Origin: Lasiosphaeris hirsuta
Lineage: Eukaryota > Ascomycota > Sordariomycetes > Sordariales > Lasiosphaeriaceae
Direction of reading: 5' to 3'
NCBI GenBank assembly: GCA_030549175.1
Contig: JAUKUA010000006.1
Location: 1,860,001 to 1,924,000 of the forward strand
Length of the DNA stretch: 64,000 bases
Shown here: one piece after another, positions 10,334-21,866 of the stretch
How positions within the stretch are numbered: position 1 is the stretch's first letter
Layout: every line of letters begins with the position of its first letter
Program-made: the position numbers and the translations under genes
The notes under the pieces: generated by a model
The model's database searches: none
Seen by the model: only the letters and a program-made list of their open reading frames with translations
What the model was told of the DNA's origin: nothing

Positions 10334-12345
10334 GGGCCTCCGGCGGAGATACCGGATGCGGATCGTTGTTTCGGCGTGGGAGAGGAAAGAGAGTGTTGAG
10401 GATTTGGGTAGTTGCGGGTTTGTAGAGGAGTGGAGGGGGGAATTCATTCTAGGCGTTGTCGGCGCGATTGGGTTTCACAAACGGGGTCAGTCAGGGGGCT
10501 TTGGTGCGAGAGAAACGACTCATCGAGGTGGGGAGGATAATCGTGGCAGACTTGGAGAAAGCCATATCGCATTGCCATGGACCTGCTGGTGTGGTCGTGG
10601 AGGGATTGAACATTGCAGCGCGTCGATGTTGGCTCTTTCTCTTTGAGGGTGTTTTTGGATCGCGGGGGGGGGGGGGGGAAGGACTGAGGAGTAAACAAAT
10701 TTCAGGGCAGAGAAATAGAGGCGGGATATCCCGTCGCAATTGTCGAAGCGGGAACGACCCGGCAGCGGGGACGACAGGGTGTGTGCACTGCCACAATTGA
10801 GGACAGCTCGAGCAGCTGCAGGCGGCGTTTGGTCCTCGATCTAGCGCGACCGCTGATTCGCCCGAAATTGAATACGCCTGGCCAAGATGCCTGACGATCC
10901 AGGAATTACGCAGGAACTGTGGCAGCTGCGGTGGGAGGCAACCGAGTCCATTGGCTCCGCTAGCTCCCAATCCAGTCAAGCTGCACGCCAAGCGTCCTCA
11001 ATCGCTGCGCAGTCGTTCTGGCAGCTGCTCTTATATCCCGAGTGACTCCTCGCCGCCTCACCTTATTTCCTTCCTCAACCTCTAACCTTCAACTCTCTCG
11101 TCCTCACCCTCTCTTCACCCTCTCATTCACCCTCAATTTTATGCTTACCTCAGGCTCCCATTATCTTCTCTTCACCCTCACACATGTTAGTTCGCACCTG
11201 GCACCACACGTATGGTATTGTTGCCATTGCGGAGACGATCACAACCCTAACCCTAGCAACCCACAATCGTGCCGTTTAGCTTCTCAACTAGTGACAGGTA
11301 AGGCTTACCAACAGCTGTTTTGATTCCAGTGTTGCATGCTAACACTTCACAGCTGGCTTCGTGATGGAAATCAAACGACAATACCAACACCTTGCTTTCT
11401 TGCTGTTTGGCGACACTTGCTTGGAACAGGCGGCATCCCTTCATCACTTCTCCGATCCGCACAAACCGACAGTCCACCAGAACCGACTCCGACATCATGC
11501 CGAGGAAACTTCTTCTCTCGGCCGCCACTTGAATCACGCCAATCCCACCATTGGAAATGTCCATTGCCAGTTGACAAGCTTGCCAGTTGCAACAGTGCAC
11601 GGCTCTGGAATGTTTCTGGAACCAGACGCGCCAAGCGCTTTTCCGGGCGCCATGGTCAAGCTCCGACGGCTGCCCGTTCAGAGATCTGCTCCAGACCCAG
11701 CCACCAGAACCACCGGCACATGTATACCATGCTCGAAAACCAAAACCGGATGTTTATCCTCAATGGATCGACAACAGGGCATAGGCGAGCTCAAATGCTG
11801 GGACAGCACGAGAGCTACCGCATCCGCCCCGAGCTTCTTTGCGCCTGAGGTCCTAAAGATAGGCTGGGAGCGCCGTCAAGATGGCATCTCCGTTGACTAT
11901 TGGGATTTCACCAAGCTGGACGTCTCCAAAGAAAGAGGCAGAGATGGGGGAGGAACGATGGGAATGGACGCGGCGCAGACAGTCATCAAGACGACTTCGC
12001 ATGATGCCTCCCCCAAGCTAGCAACTTTGTCGACTTCGATGAAGAGCGCTTCTCTGCCAAGATTCATGACGTCTCTTCGGCAACGTTACCGTTGGAGCGC
12101 AGACGCTAATCGAGGTTTGCGAACTACCCTGGCTGTCCACTAAGAAGATGGAAGCCTTTTGGAAGGAAGCACCCTTCCCGACCTTGAGATTAAGTCGTTA
12201 AACTGGTCTATATCCACTTTCGATATTCCCGATATCCCTGTCTTCCAAAGAAGCCTCGAGAACCACAAACACAAACCACCAACGCCAAATCGCCACGCTA
12301 AAAAGAGCCTATTTTCCACCGCAACTGTGCAAAAAGCACACCGAG
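10334..12345. other. Long intergenic region and probable leader of the zinc-finger gene
   Basis: No convincing gene in 2 kb. It holds a G15 run at 10664-10678 and a pyrimidine-rich CT stretch at about 11042-11140, as often found at fungal transcription starts. A CCCTAACCCTAG word occurs near 11245. A 260-codon frame (11361-12143) lacks recognisable features and is probably leader RNA. If transcription starts in the CT block, the zinc-finger mRNA would have a leader of about 1.2 kb, with several upstream ATGs, as is common for regulatory genes. Confidence 0.4.
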
Positions 12346-13380
12346 ATGTCTCCCATCAGCTATCCCACCCACGACTGCTCCCATTGCTTCTCGGCCGAGG
12401 AGCAGGGCGAATGGGTTTGGGTCCCCATGAAAGTGCCAGTTACCTCAACTTACCAACCCTCAACAAACACCACCGCAAACGTCCATTCAGCACAGCACAC
12501 CTACATTTCGGCAAACTTCCTCGATACAGCAGCAAAACCAATCAGCTTTCCACCAACGGCCGCCTTCAACTATTCTCACGAGATGATGGCAGCAGATGCT
12601 TACAGCTATTCGTATCCGCCCACCACCGCGCCCTTTCCAGACTCGCAGCGAGGAGACGCCACCCCTGAATGGCTCGCCGGGGGCTCGAACGAGCAAGTCA
12701 TCGATTTCGACATCCACCTCGCTCTGACGCTACAAACTTGTCTTGGCGATCAGTGCGCTTCGACAGAGGCGGAACAACCAATGCCAGAAGTCCTCGATAC
12801 ATCGCCGCTCTCCCTGACGCCTATTAGCCCTGAACCCACACAGGAGCTCTCCTCCCCTTACGACATAAGCCCGCCGAGCGGTGCCTTTGTGGGGGACGCA
12901 GCACAGCTCTTCAGCTGGCCGACCCCGAACAGCACCTCTCCGTTGACCACAATGGCGACACCACAAACAACAGCAAGCGCCACGCCGTGCTCCATACCCA
13001 CAATGCCGGAACTCCTCTTCTGCCCCGACCCGTCGTGCTTCGAAACCTTTACCAAAACCGGTGAACTCAAGTATGTCCCTGCATGCCCGCTCCACAGCCA
13101 GACCGACGGGACGACGCTGACCGACCTCCCCGCCGCCAGGAAGCACGAACGGAAGCACAAGCAGCCGTTCCGGTGCGCGCTCTGCGGCAAGGGCCACCTC
13201 GACAAGCGCGCCCTCGACCGCCACCTCTGGTCGAGGCACAAGGAGTACGCCAAAAAGACGGGCGCCAAGTCGGAGAGGATTCGGTGCCGCAAGTGCGACT
13301 ACGAGTCGCGGGCGGACAACGTGCGGAGGCACGAGAGGAGTCAGCATGGACTTGGGGCAGTGGGGATGGGGAGGGGATGA
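12346..13380 (+). CDS. C2H2 zinc-finger transcription factor
   Basis: Two exons, 12346-13070 and 13140-13380, give 321 residues. The 69-nt intron (gtatgt donor, gctgac branch) is in frame and stop-free, so it is easy to miss. Removing it completes the first finger, C226-x4-C231-x12-H244-x3-H248. Finger two is C254-x2-C257-x12-H270-x4-H275, and finger three C291-x2-C294-x11-H306-x4-H311. The first 220 residues are Ser/Thr/Pro-rich and acidic in places, as expected of an activation region. The protein should be nuclear and bind DNA through three C-terminal fingers. Targets are unknown. The protein ends eleven residues after the last finger in a glycine-rich tail. Confidence 0.8.
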   Translation: MSPISYPTHDCSHCFSAEEQGEWVWVPMKVPVTSTYQPSTNTTANVHSAQHTYISANFLDTAAKPISFPPTAAFNYSHEMMAADAYSYSYPPTTAPFPDSQRGDATPEWLAGGSNEQVIDFDIHLALTLQTCLGDQCASTEAEQPMPEVLDTSPLSLTPISPEPTQELSSPYDISPPSGAFVGDAAQLFSWPTPNSTSPLTTMATPQTTASATPCSIPTMPELLFCPDPSCFETFTKTGELKYVPACPLHSQTDGTTLTDLPAARKHERKHKQPFRCALCGKGHLDKRALDRHLWSRHKEYAKKTGAKSERIRCRKCDYESRADNVRRHERSQHGLGAVGMGRG

Positions 13381-13710
13381 GCTGAAAAGAACTGGTTTGG
13401 GCTTTTTTTTCTTTTCTTTTTTTTTTTGGGGGGGGGGTTTTGCTTTTTTTTATCTTGGTGTTGGGGCTTTCATTGTGTCGGGTTATAGCGTTGAGTTTCT
13501 CGTTGGATGCTTTCCTCATTCTCATATCTGTAGTTGGTTCAAAGGGAAGGGTTATATATGGTCTACTCCCAGCTCGGTTGTACATACATCGATACCTAAC
13601 GCGCTCGGCTTCTGCTGCGTCTCGTCATCAATATACCAAAGAAGATTAAAATATCAAGATGCGTGAGGTGCAGAGGGAGAAAGAAAAAAAAATGAAATGA
13701 TTGGGTCTCT

Positions 13711-13956
13711 TCAGTTTTCGTTGACCCAGGCAAAAAACTCCCCAGCCGACGCAAATTCGTGATGGGTCTCCTTCGTCACGTTCCGCGTTTCCTCTTGAGA
13801 GAAGCGAGTGTCGAGATCTGCACCCTGCCACGAGGGCTGTGTGACAAAAACCCCAGTCGGCTGTTTCGGTGTGGTGCCAACGGCACACCTATCAGTCCCG
13901 ACAGTCCGGGTCAGCCGTACTTTCTGGCCATCCGCCCAATCAGTGTCCTCTTCCAC
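13711..13956 (-). CDS. Small hypothetical protein (3' part)
   Basis: A minus-strand frame with protein-like, charged composition (WADGQKVRLTRTVGTD, then TGVFVTQPSWQG and ending FAWVNEN). The frame has no ATG. It is open to 14004, where a ctag/GAG boundary could be an intron acceptor, so a first exon further upstream (above 14004) is possible but was not found with confidence. No family recognised. It lies between the zinc-finger gene and the GTPase gene, antisense to both. Confidence 0.3.
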   Translation of the reverse strand: MEEDTDWADGQKVRLTRTVGTDRCAVGTTPKQPTGVFVTQPSWQGADLDTRFSQEETRNVTKETHHEFASAGEFFAWVNEN

Positions 13957-14179
13957 ATGCAGGTGCCCGGCGCTGGTCTCAGGGCTGCTGCCACAGGCTG
14001 CCTCCTAGGCAACCAGGGGTAGGCGGCACCTGCTGCAGCACACCAGACCCCGCGTGCCCGCCATGGAAAGAGAGTTGCTTTGTTGCAGTACAAAAAGTAG
14101 GAACCCTTCCTCTCCTCGCACTCCCAGCATCCACTTGGCAGCCCAATCAGCAGCGTCCGATATTTCCTATTGTCTCAAC

Positions 14180-17100
14180 ATGGTCAGTTCTAAAAAGAAA
14201 GAGACGGATGTCTCAGCTTCAAAGACTCCACCCAGAGCAAACGAAAACGACTCTTCTTCAGCTCCTGCAGCCGAATATGGATCAAATCGCAACTTCGCTT
14301 TCACCTTTCGCGCTCCCCAAACTCTTCGCCCAACTGTTCCAACCTTCTTCCACTTCGGGCCTACCGCCGAATCTTTTGACTACACCACGCTGTTCACGTC
14401 ACCCTCCACACCGTCCACGAGATCAACCGCTCCCGTTTCAACTCCCACACCTTCTACAAGAAGTACCAGCAGAACCCCGGCGAGCCAGCTAGAGCCAGCC
14501 CGAGCTGGAGCGGATGAGAATTTGAACGACGTTCTTCGCAATACTCGCCTCTCCCCCCCCTCCCCCCCAGCTCCCGCGTCCCCCTTGAACATGAACAGCC
14601 TGCAGACCGTCCTCAACTACGTTGCAACGCCAACCAGGGGCAAGACCCCTTCCCCTTCAGCTGACCCCGTCGAGAAGTCGCCAAAGCCACGAGGGGACAG
14701 ACGAAGAAAATCATCCCCCCGAGCCAGCTCCGCACGCCACAGTGTCAGAGATGAGGAGCCGCCCGAAGATCGATTCTACCACCCGGAATTCCAGCGGGCG
14801 TTTGGAGACGCCCGGGTCCTTATGGCAAGACTGGCCGGCGTACTTGGGAGCAGCGACTTACATCTCGAGCCCGACTCGACCATCCGTGCTCTCCGTCAAC
14901 GGGCGGGCAAGCTGGCCAACTTCCAGTGTCCTTCCAGTCGTGTTGTGGGGCTCGTTGGAGACACGGGCGTTGGTAATAATTCACTGTTCATGGCCCAGTC
15001 TCAAATCATTTCGGAAACTAATCAGAATCCAACGTGCTTCTAGGCAAAAGCAGCCTGATCAATTCGCTCCTTGACTTCAAGGGGCTGGCGCGAGCAGTAA
15101 GTGTGCATATCCGCCACCGCACCGCCCGTGTTTGCTAACACGGCCCTTATTAGAGCAGCAGCGGGAAGGCATGCACGTGTGTGGTGACCGAGTACGCCTA
15201 TCATGACAGCCAGGATTTCAACATTGAGGTGCACCTCTTCGACGACGACGAGCTCAGGGACCAATTCACTGAGCTGGTGCCTGCGTATCGGTATTTCCGC
15301 CAAAACCCGCCCGAGTCCTACACGGACGCCAACGAGAGAAGATACTGCGAGGAGAAATACAATTTGGCTCGTGACACGTTCCATACCATGTTCCCACACC
15401 AGTTCAAAACCGTCGAGCAGCTGCTAGTCGCCCCGAACCTGGCAGAAATCAGAATCACCGAACGATTGGTTGCCATGGCACGGGAGCTGGGACCCAGTCC
15501 ATCGCATCCCCAAGTTCGAACATCATTGGAGGACTGCGCTGCACTCTTGCTCAGTCTCACATCAGAGGGGCCCGGTCAAGGTCCGGCCATCTGGCCATTT
15601 ATCAAAAAGATCAGGTTTTTTTTTTCTTTCTCTTCCCCTCTTATCGGCGCGTGAGCAGTTCTAAGAATGGTTATAGCGTATTCCTTAACTCTTACATCCT
15701 TTCCAAAGGGCTGATTCTGGTGGATCTTCCCGGTGCGTTTTGCCCGTCTACCCTTGGGAATGGAATACGGACCCCTCTAACGTGGTGTGGGAACTAAGGA
15801 CTGCGTGACCTTAACTCGGCTAGACGTAACGTAACTGAGCGCTATTTGCTCGAATGCAACGAGATCTTTGCCGTTTGCCCTATTGACCGTGCCACGGATG
15901 ATGCTGGAGTGGCCGCTGTCTTTGGGCTCGCTAGAAAAGCAAGGTTGTCCAATGTTGGCATAGTCTGCACCAAATCCGATGTAAGATACAAAATATCCTT
16001 CCCGCCTCCAGCCTGAATGGTGGTAGCCCACTAGTTACATCAGCAACTAAGTGCACCGATCTGCGTACAGGTCGTAAAATCTGAAGAGGCTAAGAACGAC
16101 CATGAGGGTCCCAAGAGAGCCGAGATCCGTGATCGCATTGATTCCCTCGCCACCGTCGAGCGAGAGCTGGCTGAAATTAAGAACGAGTTAGCCGACCTGC
16201 CATCTGATCAAGACGACGACAGCGACGGAGAACGTGCGGAACGGATCGAGTTGAGTCTGCGAAAAGACAGGAAGTAGTAAGCTCTCCAAAAGACCGCAAG
16301 GCACGCCTGAACTTTCACTGACGAAGCCAGCACACTCATTGAGAAGCGTGAATTCGAGTGAGTAGCAGCGATGGCGATTCATCTCCACCCACACAACCAT
16401 ATCTGATGCACCCAATCACAGGCTGAAGGAATGCATTGTCACGGCACGTAACCAGTTTGTCGCAGGAAAACTCAAAACCCTCTACAGAAAAGGTGCCCCA
16501 ACCGGCGAAGTGCGAGTCTTCTGCGCCGGCAATGTCGACTACTGGGCCAACCGCGACGAGCCGAAGACAAGAGCGCTTAAGTTTCTCAAACTGAGCGGGA
16601 TCATTGAAATTCGCAGGTACTGCATATCTCTGGTTTCTGAAAGCCAGCTTCGCGCCGCCCAGAAGTACATCCAGGACGAGATCCCGGATCTGATCAGTCA
16701 AGTCGACCTGTGGCTTCAGTCGGGCGCAGGGAGTGCCAGCGCCGAGAAAAAACAGTTTGTTCGAAATACCTTGGATGGGCTCGAGGCGAGGCTGCAGAGG
16801 GTAGAATGACACATCTTTCAAGAAGCCTTTTGCGGATAGGCTAATCTCTGTCCAGGGCTTGTCTGGGAGGAAGTCTATCCCCCACAATCTCGAGCGCTCG
16901 CTGGTTTTGGAATTTGGACAGAAAATCACATCCCAAGGTATTACCAGCAACACGCCTTGTCTTTTGTACGAAAGCTTGCCATGTGCCTGACTTTGTTGTG
17001 CCACACAGCAGAGTGTCGAATTGGTGTCTGGACTAAGGGCGCGGCTGGTGCTGCTCGGGAGTGGGAAACAGTAAGCAACCTCGGTAACTAATTCCCAGTC

Positions 17101-18179
17101 GAATATTTAGTGTGGCCGCTGACACGAAATACTATCAGTGGGCCCATAGTGAGTCCCGTTTCAACAGGAGCTGCCCATAGACACGGTTCATTGCTCACAT
17201 TGCCGCAGCCACATACGCAGCATTTTGTCGAAATTACGGCGAACACCATACCCAAAAGGCTGGACCGCGCTGCTGGAACGAGGAAGCAATGAAGGTTATG
17301 ATCCATGAGCTAGAGGAGCCTTGGAATGAGTTCCTCCTCGCCGTCGGACACCACATGAAAACCCTCAAACAGGCAATCGAAGACAGCTTCGATGACGCTA
17401 TTATCAATCTCGGTCAGCGATGATTATTGCATCCGAAGCAGCTTAGGCCTGTTAGGTTCCCCCACTGACTCTTGTGTTGCAGACGATGCGCTCGAGAACA
17501 AGCTTGACTGTTTACTACCGCTTCTCCAAAGGCTTGGATCCCAACAACGCCTTCTCGTTGGAGAAGTCGATGCTGCCGGGGATAAATATGAAACCGAGCT
17601 CAGGTAATAAACTTGAGGACTACCCTAGTGGGCCAAGTCGGGCTCACACGGACATTTCTTAGAACGTTGCGCACCAATTCCCTTTCGCACTTCAGAACTT
17701 CGTATTTTGGGCAGAGTATGGAGGATTCCTACCGGCGGTGCAACCTCGACTCTGGTAAACGTCTCTTACTTTGTTGGCCCCTTAAATCCTCAATTCCAAA
17801 AAAAAAAAAAAAAAAGCGCGCGTTCTAACCGTCCATGTCACAACCAGGCGTAGGGAGCTGGGGCCGGCGAAAGACCATCATCGGGCGCACGCTCGGCAGC
17901 GAAAGGCTCTTTAGAAAGTTGGTGACAAGGTTCAAAGTCCAGCTCCAGAGCCTAACTTCGGAACTGCACACCGAAATCATGGCTGCTATGGAAGCACACC
18001 TCGGCGACATCAAGAAATCTTTGGACCTGGTTCGGGATGAGAACATTGCGCTGGAGAGTGAAAAGGACCCGGCATTCGGGAAGCGCCTGGCAGAAGAGAC
18101 TGGACAGGTGAAGGAGGCTATGAAGCGAGTGAAGGAAGCGATGGAGCGAGAGGAAGCCGCCACCACTAGAGGGGGTTGA
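14180..18179 (+). CDS. Dynamin-like GTPase of the nuclear SLIP-GC type, 15 exons
   Basis: Exons: 14180-14972, 15044-15096, 15154-15614, 15659-15732, 15799-15980, 16071-16276, 16331-16357, 16422-16800, 16856-16937, 17009-17070, 17139-17148, 17209-17412, 17483-17603, 17663-17754, 17848-18179. All are in phase, giving 1025 residues. A Ser/Pro-rich N-terminal region (about 200 residues) precedes the GTPase domain. Walker A GDTGVGKS is at 260-267, split by intron 1. The switch DLPG is at 458-461, split by intron 4, and the G4 motif TKSD at 518-521. The rest is a long helical stalk-like region with AFCRNYGEHH and SFRTSYFGQSMEDSYR, blocks that I associate with the fungal relatives of vertebrate SLIP-GC. 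Family members hydrolyse GTP and are nuclear or membrane-remodelling; fungal roles are not established. Exon 11 is only 10 nt. The donors at 15615 (gtttttt) and 16801 (gtagaa) are weak. The intron at 17755 contains an A18 run. Confidence 0.8.
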
Positions 18180-18363
18180 TGGCCGGACGCGAGAGAGGCT
18201 GTCTGCAACTAGCGTTTTCCTCTTGTCGTTTGGGATTCTAGTCATCACAAAGTTTGTACGAGACCGGATAGGATGAGTTGAAATTCGATCTGATACTAGC
18301 TTGTGTTGTGCCGTGCCAGGAGCAATTTTTGAAAAAGGATATTACGAGTTAAATCGACCTCCA

Positions 18364-19146
18364 TCAATCGCGGCTAACCAAAACCGTATCGCGCGGCCAC
18401 TCACAGACGATATTATCGTTCCAATTTATATGGCGCGCGGGGTTGTTAATCTTCTTGAGGCTGTCACCCAGACGCCCACAGAAGAAGCGTTTTAACCGGA
18501 CTTTACGGTCAAATTGGAGCGGGTTTGGCATCAGGCCATAGTACGGAAGGCTGGTCCCCCTCTCTCTAAACTCCCGGATCCCGGCGTCGTAAACAACATA
18601 GATACCGTCCATCTTGCCATGCGGCCCGAGGCGAGCAACGACAAAGAAACCCGTGTCTCCCCAGTACATGTTGTCGTCGGACTGGGACGGCCTGTCAACC
18701 AATGCGAACTCTAACCCGCCGAGCTGGAAGAAGGTGAACGGCGGGTCCCTTTGGGAGGGCGACCGGAGCCCGAGGATGCAGGACGGGAACGGGTTCGGCG
18801 TCTTGTCGTTCTTGTCGGTTACCGTGAGGCCGGTTGGCTCGATTCCGATTCGGTAGCTGAAGACTTCGTCTCTGCCGACGTGAACCCAAAACTCGAGCCG
18901 CGTGTGCATCGAGGGCACCATGAGATCGAGGAAGCCGAGGTCGAGCAGGTTGAGCTTGTCGACATCCGCGACAAACTTGTCCTTGGTAAGGGTTGCAGGC
19001 GCAACATCCTTCAAATCCTCCGGTCCGTTGAGCCAGGACATGAATTCGTGGAGGCGATCGCCGGTTGGAAATAGCGCCCTCATGGCTTCTGAGGGATTTT
19101 TATCCATCATGATCTGCTGATATTCCTTTACGAACTTGGAGTCCAT
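18364..19146 (-). CDS. Hypothetical protein, 260 residues
   Basis: Single-exon minus-strand frame with good protein composition from MDSKFVKEYQQIMMDKN to the TAG at 18364. The start at 19146 is chosen because a TATAAAAA lies about 95 bases upstream (19241-19248) and the frame before it reads like leader. The middle part has alternating strands (LEFWVHVGRDEVFSYRIGI, GLEFALVDRP, TGFFVVARLG, DGIYVVYDAG), suggesting a beta-rich fold. No catalytic motif, signal peptide or membrane segment is seen. It probably belongs to a fungus-specific family. The 3' end lies 185 bases from the end of the GTPase gene (convergent). Confidence 0.6.
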   Translation of the reverse strand: MDSKFVKEYQQIMMDKNPSEAMRALFPTGDRLHEFMSWLNGPEDLKDVAPATLTKDKFVADVDKLNLLDLGFLDLMVPSMHTRLEFWVHVGRDEVFSYRIGIEPTGLTVTDKNDKTPNPFPSCILGLRSPSQRDPPFTFFQLGGLEFALVDRPSQSDDNMYWGDTGFFVVARLGPHGKMDGIYVVYDAGIREFRERGTSLPYYGLMPNPLQFDRKVRLKRFFCGRLGDSLKKINNPARHINWNDNIVCEWPRDTVLVSRD

Positions 19147-19408
19147 GGTTGCGGTGTTTGATGCTTGTAAGGGGCGAAACAATGTGCACATTGACGGCAG
19201 GGAGTTGTGGTGATGGGATTGCAAATGATGGGCGGATCGGTTTTTATATCTACCAAAATGCATTTTCAAGAGCGCACATGACGCGAAGAAAAAGGTTTCG
19301 GCTTCCAAAGAAGCTAGTAGTGGTTGTGCCGGGACATGACGTGAGCTAGATGTATCACGAATATCGGGTTTGGGAGCGACGATGGTGTACAAAACCATGA
19401 TTCCAAGA

Positions 19409-19430
19409 GGGGGGGGGGGGGGGGGGGGGG
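19409..19430 (+). repeat. Poly-G tract, 22 bases
   Basis: An uninterrupted run of 22 G on the plus strand, in the upstream region of the orphan gene at 18364-19146. Confidence 0.9.
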
Positions 19431-20604
19431 CACGGGCACCAGCCGGACACTCGTCTTGGCGTCAATGGCAGATCAATCAATCGATAACTACCTGGGTATG
19501 GATCGTTCGACGGAGGTCTTAATCGTTGGCAGACGCGAGTGTTATGGACCGGGCACTTGGCTTGGGGCAGACAAACACTATGCAAGAATACTTACTTCAT
19601 GGAGACATTCGGGGAGCCGGGTTTTTAAAGACCCACTGCAGACAAGCTACTGCGGTGGGGTCTCACTTCACGGGGGTGATAAGTGTGCTTCCCGGCATTG
19701 ACTTCGACTCAAAGGCAGCCAAGCCGAGGTAGGTAGGCTCGAGGGAGGACGGAGCCGACGTATGTTAAGTGTGATCCCGCGCCGGCAGTGTCTGGCGAGG
19801 TGGTCCTAAACTCAGGGCTGCCCGACGGGAGCCGAACCTCACATGGCTGACAGTGTTACCATCATCCTCGACTTTGCCGAGCATACCCAACCATCAGCTA
19901 GGCATCCACCCCGCCGACAGAAACCTAATTTGGGACGACCGACGATTGCTGGGGCCAGTAATCCGTAACGCGGTATCTCGACCGGTGCCAGGACCATCCA
20001 TATCAACGAACTCAACTGCCAAGTCCGCTCTCTGGCATGACCTGTGCAGAAGTGCAGTGCGAGCCTCTGTCCCGTGTTTGCAAGTGCTCATTTATGTTGA
20101 GATGGGAAGAGCTGGCAGACGGGCAGACGCACTAGCACATGCAGTCCGAAACTCTGGATACAATCAGTGGGGACTATGGTGCTCTGACCAGCCAGTCAGC
20201 TATACTAGGTATGGAAACCACATCGTTTCCTCCTCAACGCGTTTTGTAACGTGGCCAAGGTGTGGCTGCAGTGGTGGCGACTTCTCTAATCTGTCAATTT
20301 GGCGCTTTTTTCACCTACCTAGGTATCTTGCTTGCTCTTAAGCACGCCGAGCTATGCCTATTTCTTTGCGCTTTCCCCGGGATTTAAACACCTCCTGCCG
20401 AAATGATTTTGATCTCCGAGGGGTTCAAAGCAAATCCTGCGTTTTCGGCCAACCTGGTGATGGCTTCAAACACCGCCCTACTTCCTAAACCTTGGCCTAA
20501 TCTTATAGGACCGAGTTGATTATCACGATATAAGCCAGGTAACCTATGGTGACAACTTCGGTAGAACTCGGGTGAAAGTATACCACAATGGTGTGAGGCA
20601 GTTC
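19431..20604. other. Intergenic, no gene seen
   Basis: Only short frames without protein-like composition. ACCTAGGTA-type words recur (about 19725, 20204, 20317). Confidence 0.4.
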
Positions 20605-21866
20605 TCATTTCCCTCGTACCTCCTGCATCTCCAGGTCCCTCCTCGCCAGCCTTTGCGTCGGAGACGATATCGTTGGCGGGTAGATACTCTCATCATCTCT
20701 CGGCGACCCGTCAAAGTTGAAACGGTGGCTCCTCGGACCCTTGCGTGCCAGAAGCCTCGGGAATACTCTGTCGACCAGCGGCTTAAGCGTGATGATGCAA
20801 GGTATGGCAATGGAAAGGCTCAGCTCGATAAAGGACAGGATGACGGCAATGGTCGCCTGCCATGTCGAGTCAGAGAATACGATGCGGGACGAATAGTAGA
20901 TGCGGATGGCAGTTACGAGGCAGACCCTGGACACGTCAGAAGAAGGATGCGGATGCAACTCAGAGGGGCTCGTACAGGAAACCGAGAGCAAATACAAAGT
21001 ACAGCCATAGCTTTTGTCGGACGGGTAGCGTCATCGACCGGATGACGGGCAGAGGCAGGACGAAGATGATAAAGTCTAGGGTGATGTGAATCCCATTGTC
21101 CACTGTCCATTTTATCCGGGGAAAGCACATATTTTCGGTGGCTTCATGGTGCCAGAAGGCATATATCGGCCAACATCTGAATATGCTGGAGAAGACTGTC
21201 CATGTGCCCCATATCGCCACGGCGGCGAGGACCGCGTATGTAGCCTTTCGTACAGCTGTCGCGCTAAAGACATCGAGGTAGAGCAGCAAGATAGACACTT
21301 TGGTTGCGACGATGGCGAGACTATATAGGATGACGGCGAAATAAAGCATCTGGAATGCGGAAATAAGTACCTGGGCATGGCGATTTGCTCCTCGCCCATT
21401 TTTTGAGCTCGATGGCTGGTGCTCACCTTGTAGAATGCTTCTAACTGCGCAGGCTCAACCTCCCAGACATGGTAGCCATATCCCGCATTGATCTCTGCAG
21501 GATTGTATCAGCATCTAGACCTCAGCTGGTTCAGCTGTGCCGCGAGAGCTCCAGGCCAATGCAACAAGAGTCAACACGCACTGACCGAAGACGGTGACAA
21601 CTGTAAAGAGAAGGGATATTATCTAAAGTATCATGGCATTAGCAACTTCCGGTCCCAGACACTGCACAAGACCCCTCTAGAGCGTGTAGGGGCGGGGCAG
21701 TTGTAGGTACCAGCGAAGTAGCAATGGCCCAATCAGTGGGACCCAAGACACGCAGAATATAGCCACGCGAGACAAAGCGAAGAATGACAAAGATAGTGGC
21801 CAGAGTGATGGCGACACAACCCCAGGCAAGAGGGGCCGCTATCCGGTCCTCCAGCTGGAAAGGCAT
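20605..21866 (-). CDS. Rhodopsin-like (PTH11-related) integral membrane protein
   Basis: Five exons: 21866-21711, 21622-21586, 21494-21427, 21349-20976, 20926-20605, giving 318 residues in phase. The first helix is in LAWGCVAITLATIFVILRFVSRGY, a typical opening of the fungal rhodopsin-domain family. Then come GPTDWAIATS, a GYGYHVW loop, helices YFAVILYSLAIVATKVSILLL and YAVLAAVAIWGTWTVFSSIFRC, DFIIFVLPLPVIRSM, and AVILSFIELSLSIAIPCI. Six to seven helices and a hydrophilic C-terminal tail of about 65 residues are predicted. These proteins sit in the plasma membrane and are often accessory or secondary-metabolism linked; ligands are rarely known. The second exon (37 nt) and its donor gtcagt are the weakest part of the model. 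Confidence 0.75.

Noticed and set aside
11361..12143. 260-codon plus-strand frame before the zinc-finger gene
   Set aside because: No motif, low-complexity composition and position in a probable leader; more likely untranslated RNA.
16336..17004. 222-codon minus-strand frame
   Set aside because: Antisense to GTPase exons 7-9; no protein features.
20572..21045. 157-codon plus-strand frame
   Set aside because: Shadow of the rhodopsin-like gene's last exons.
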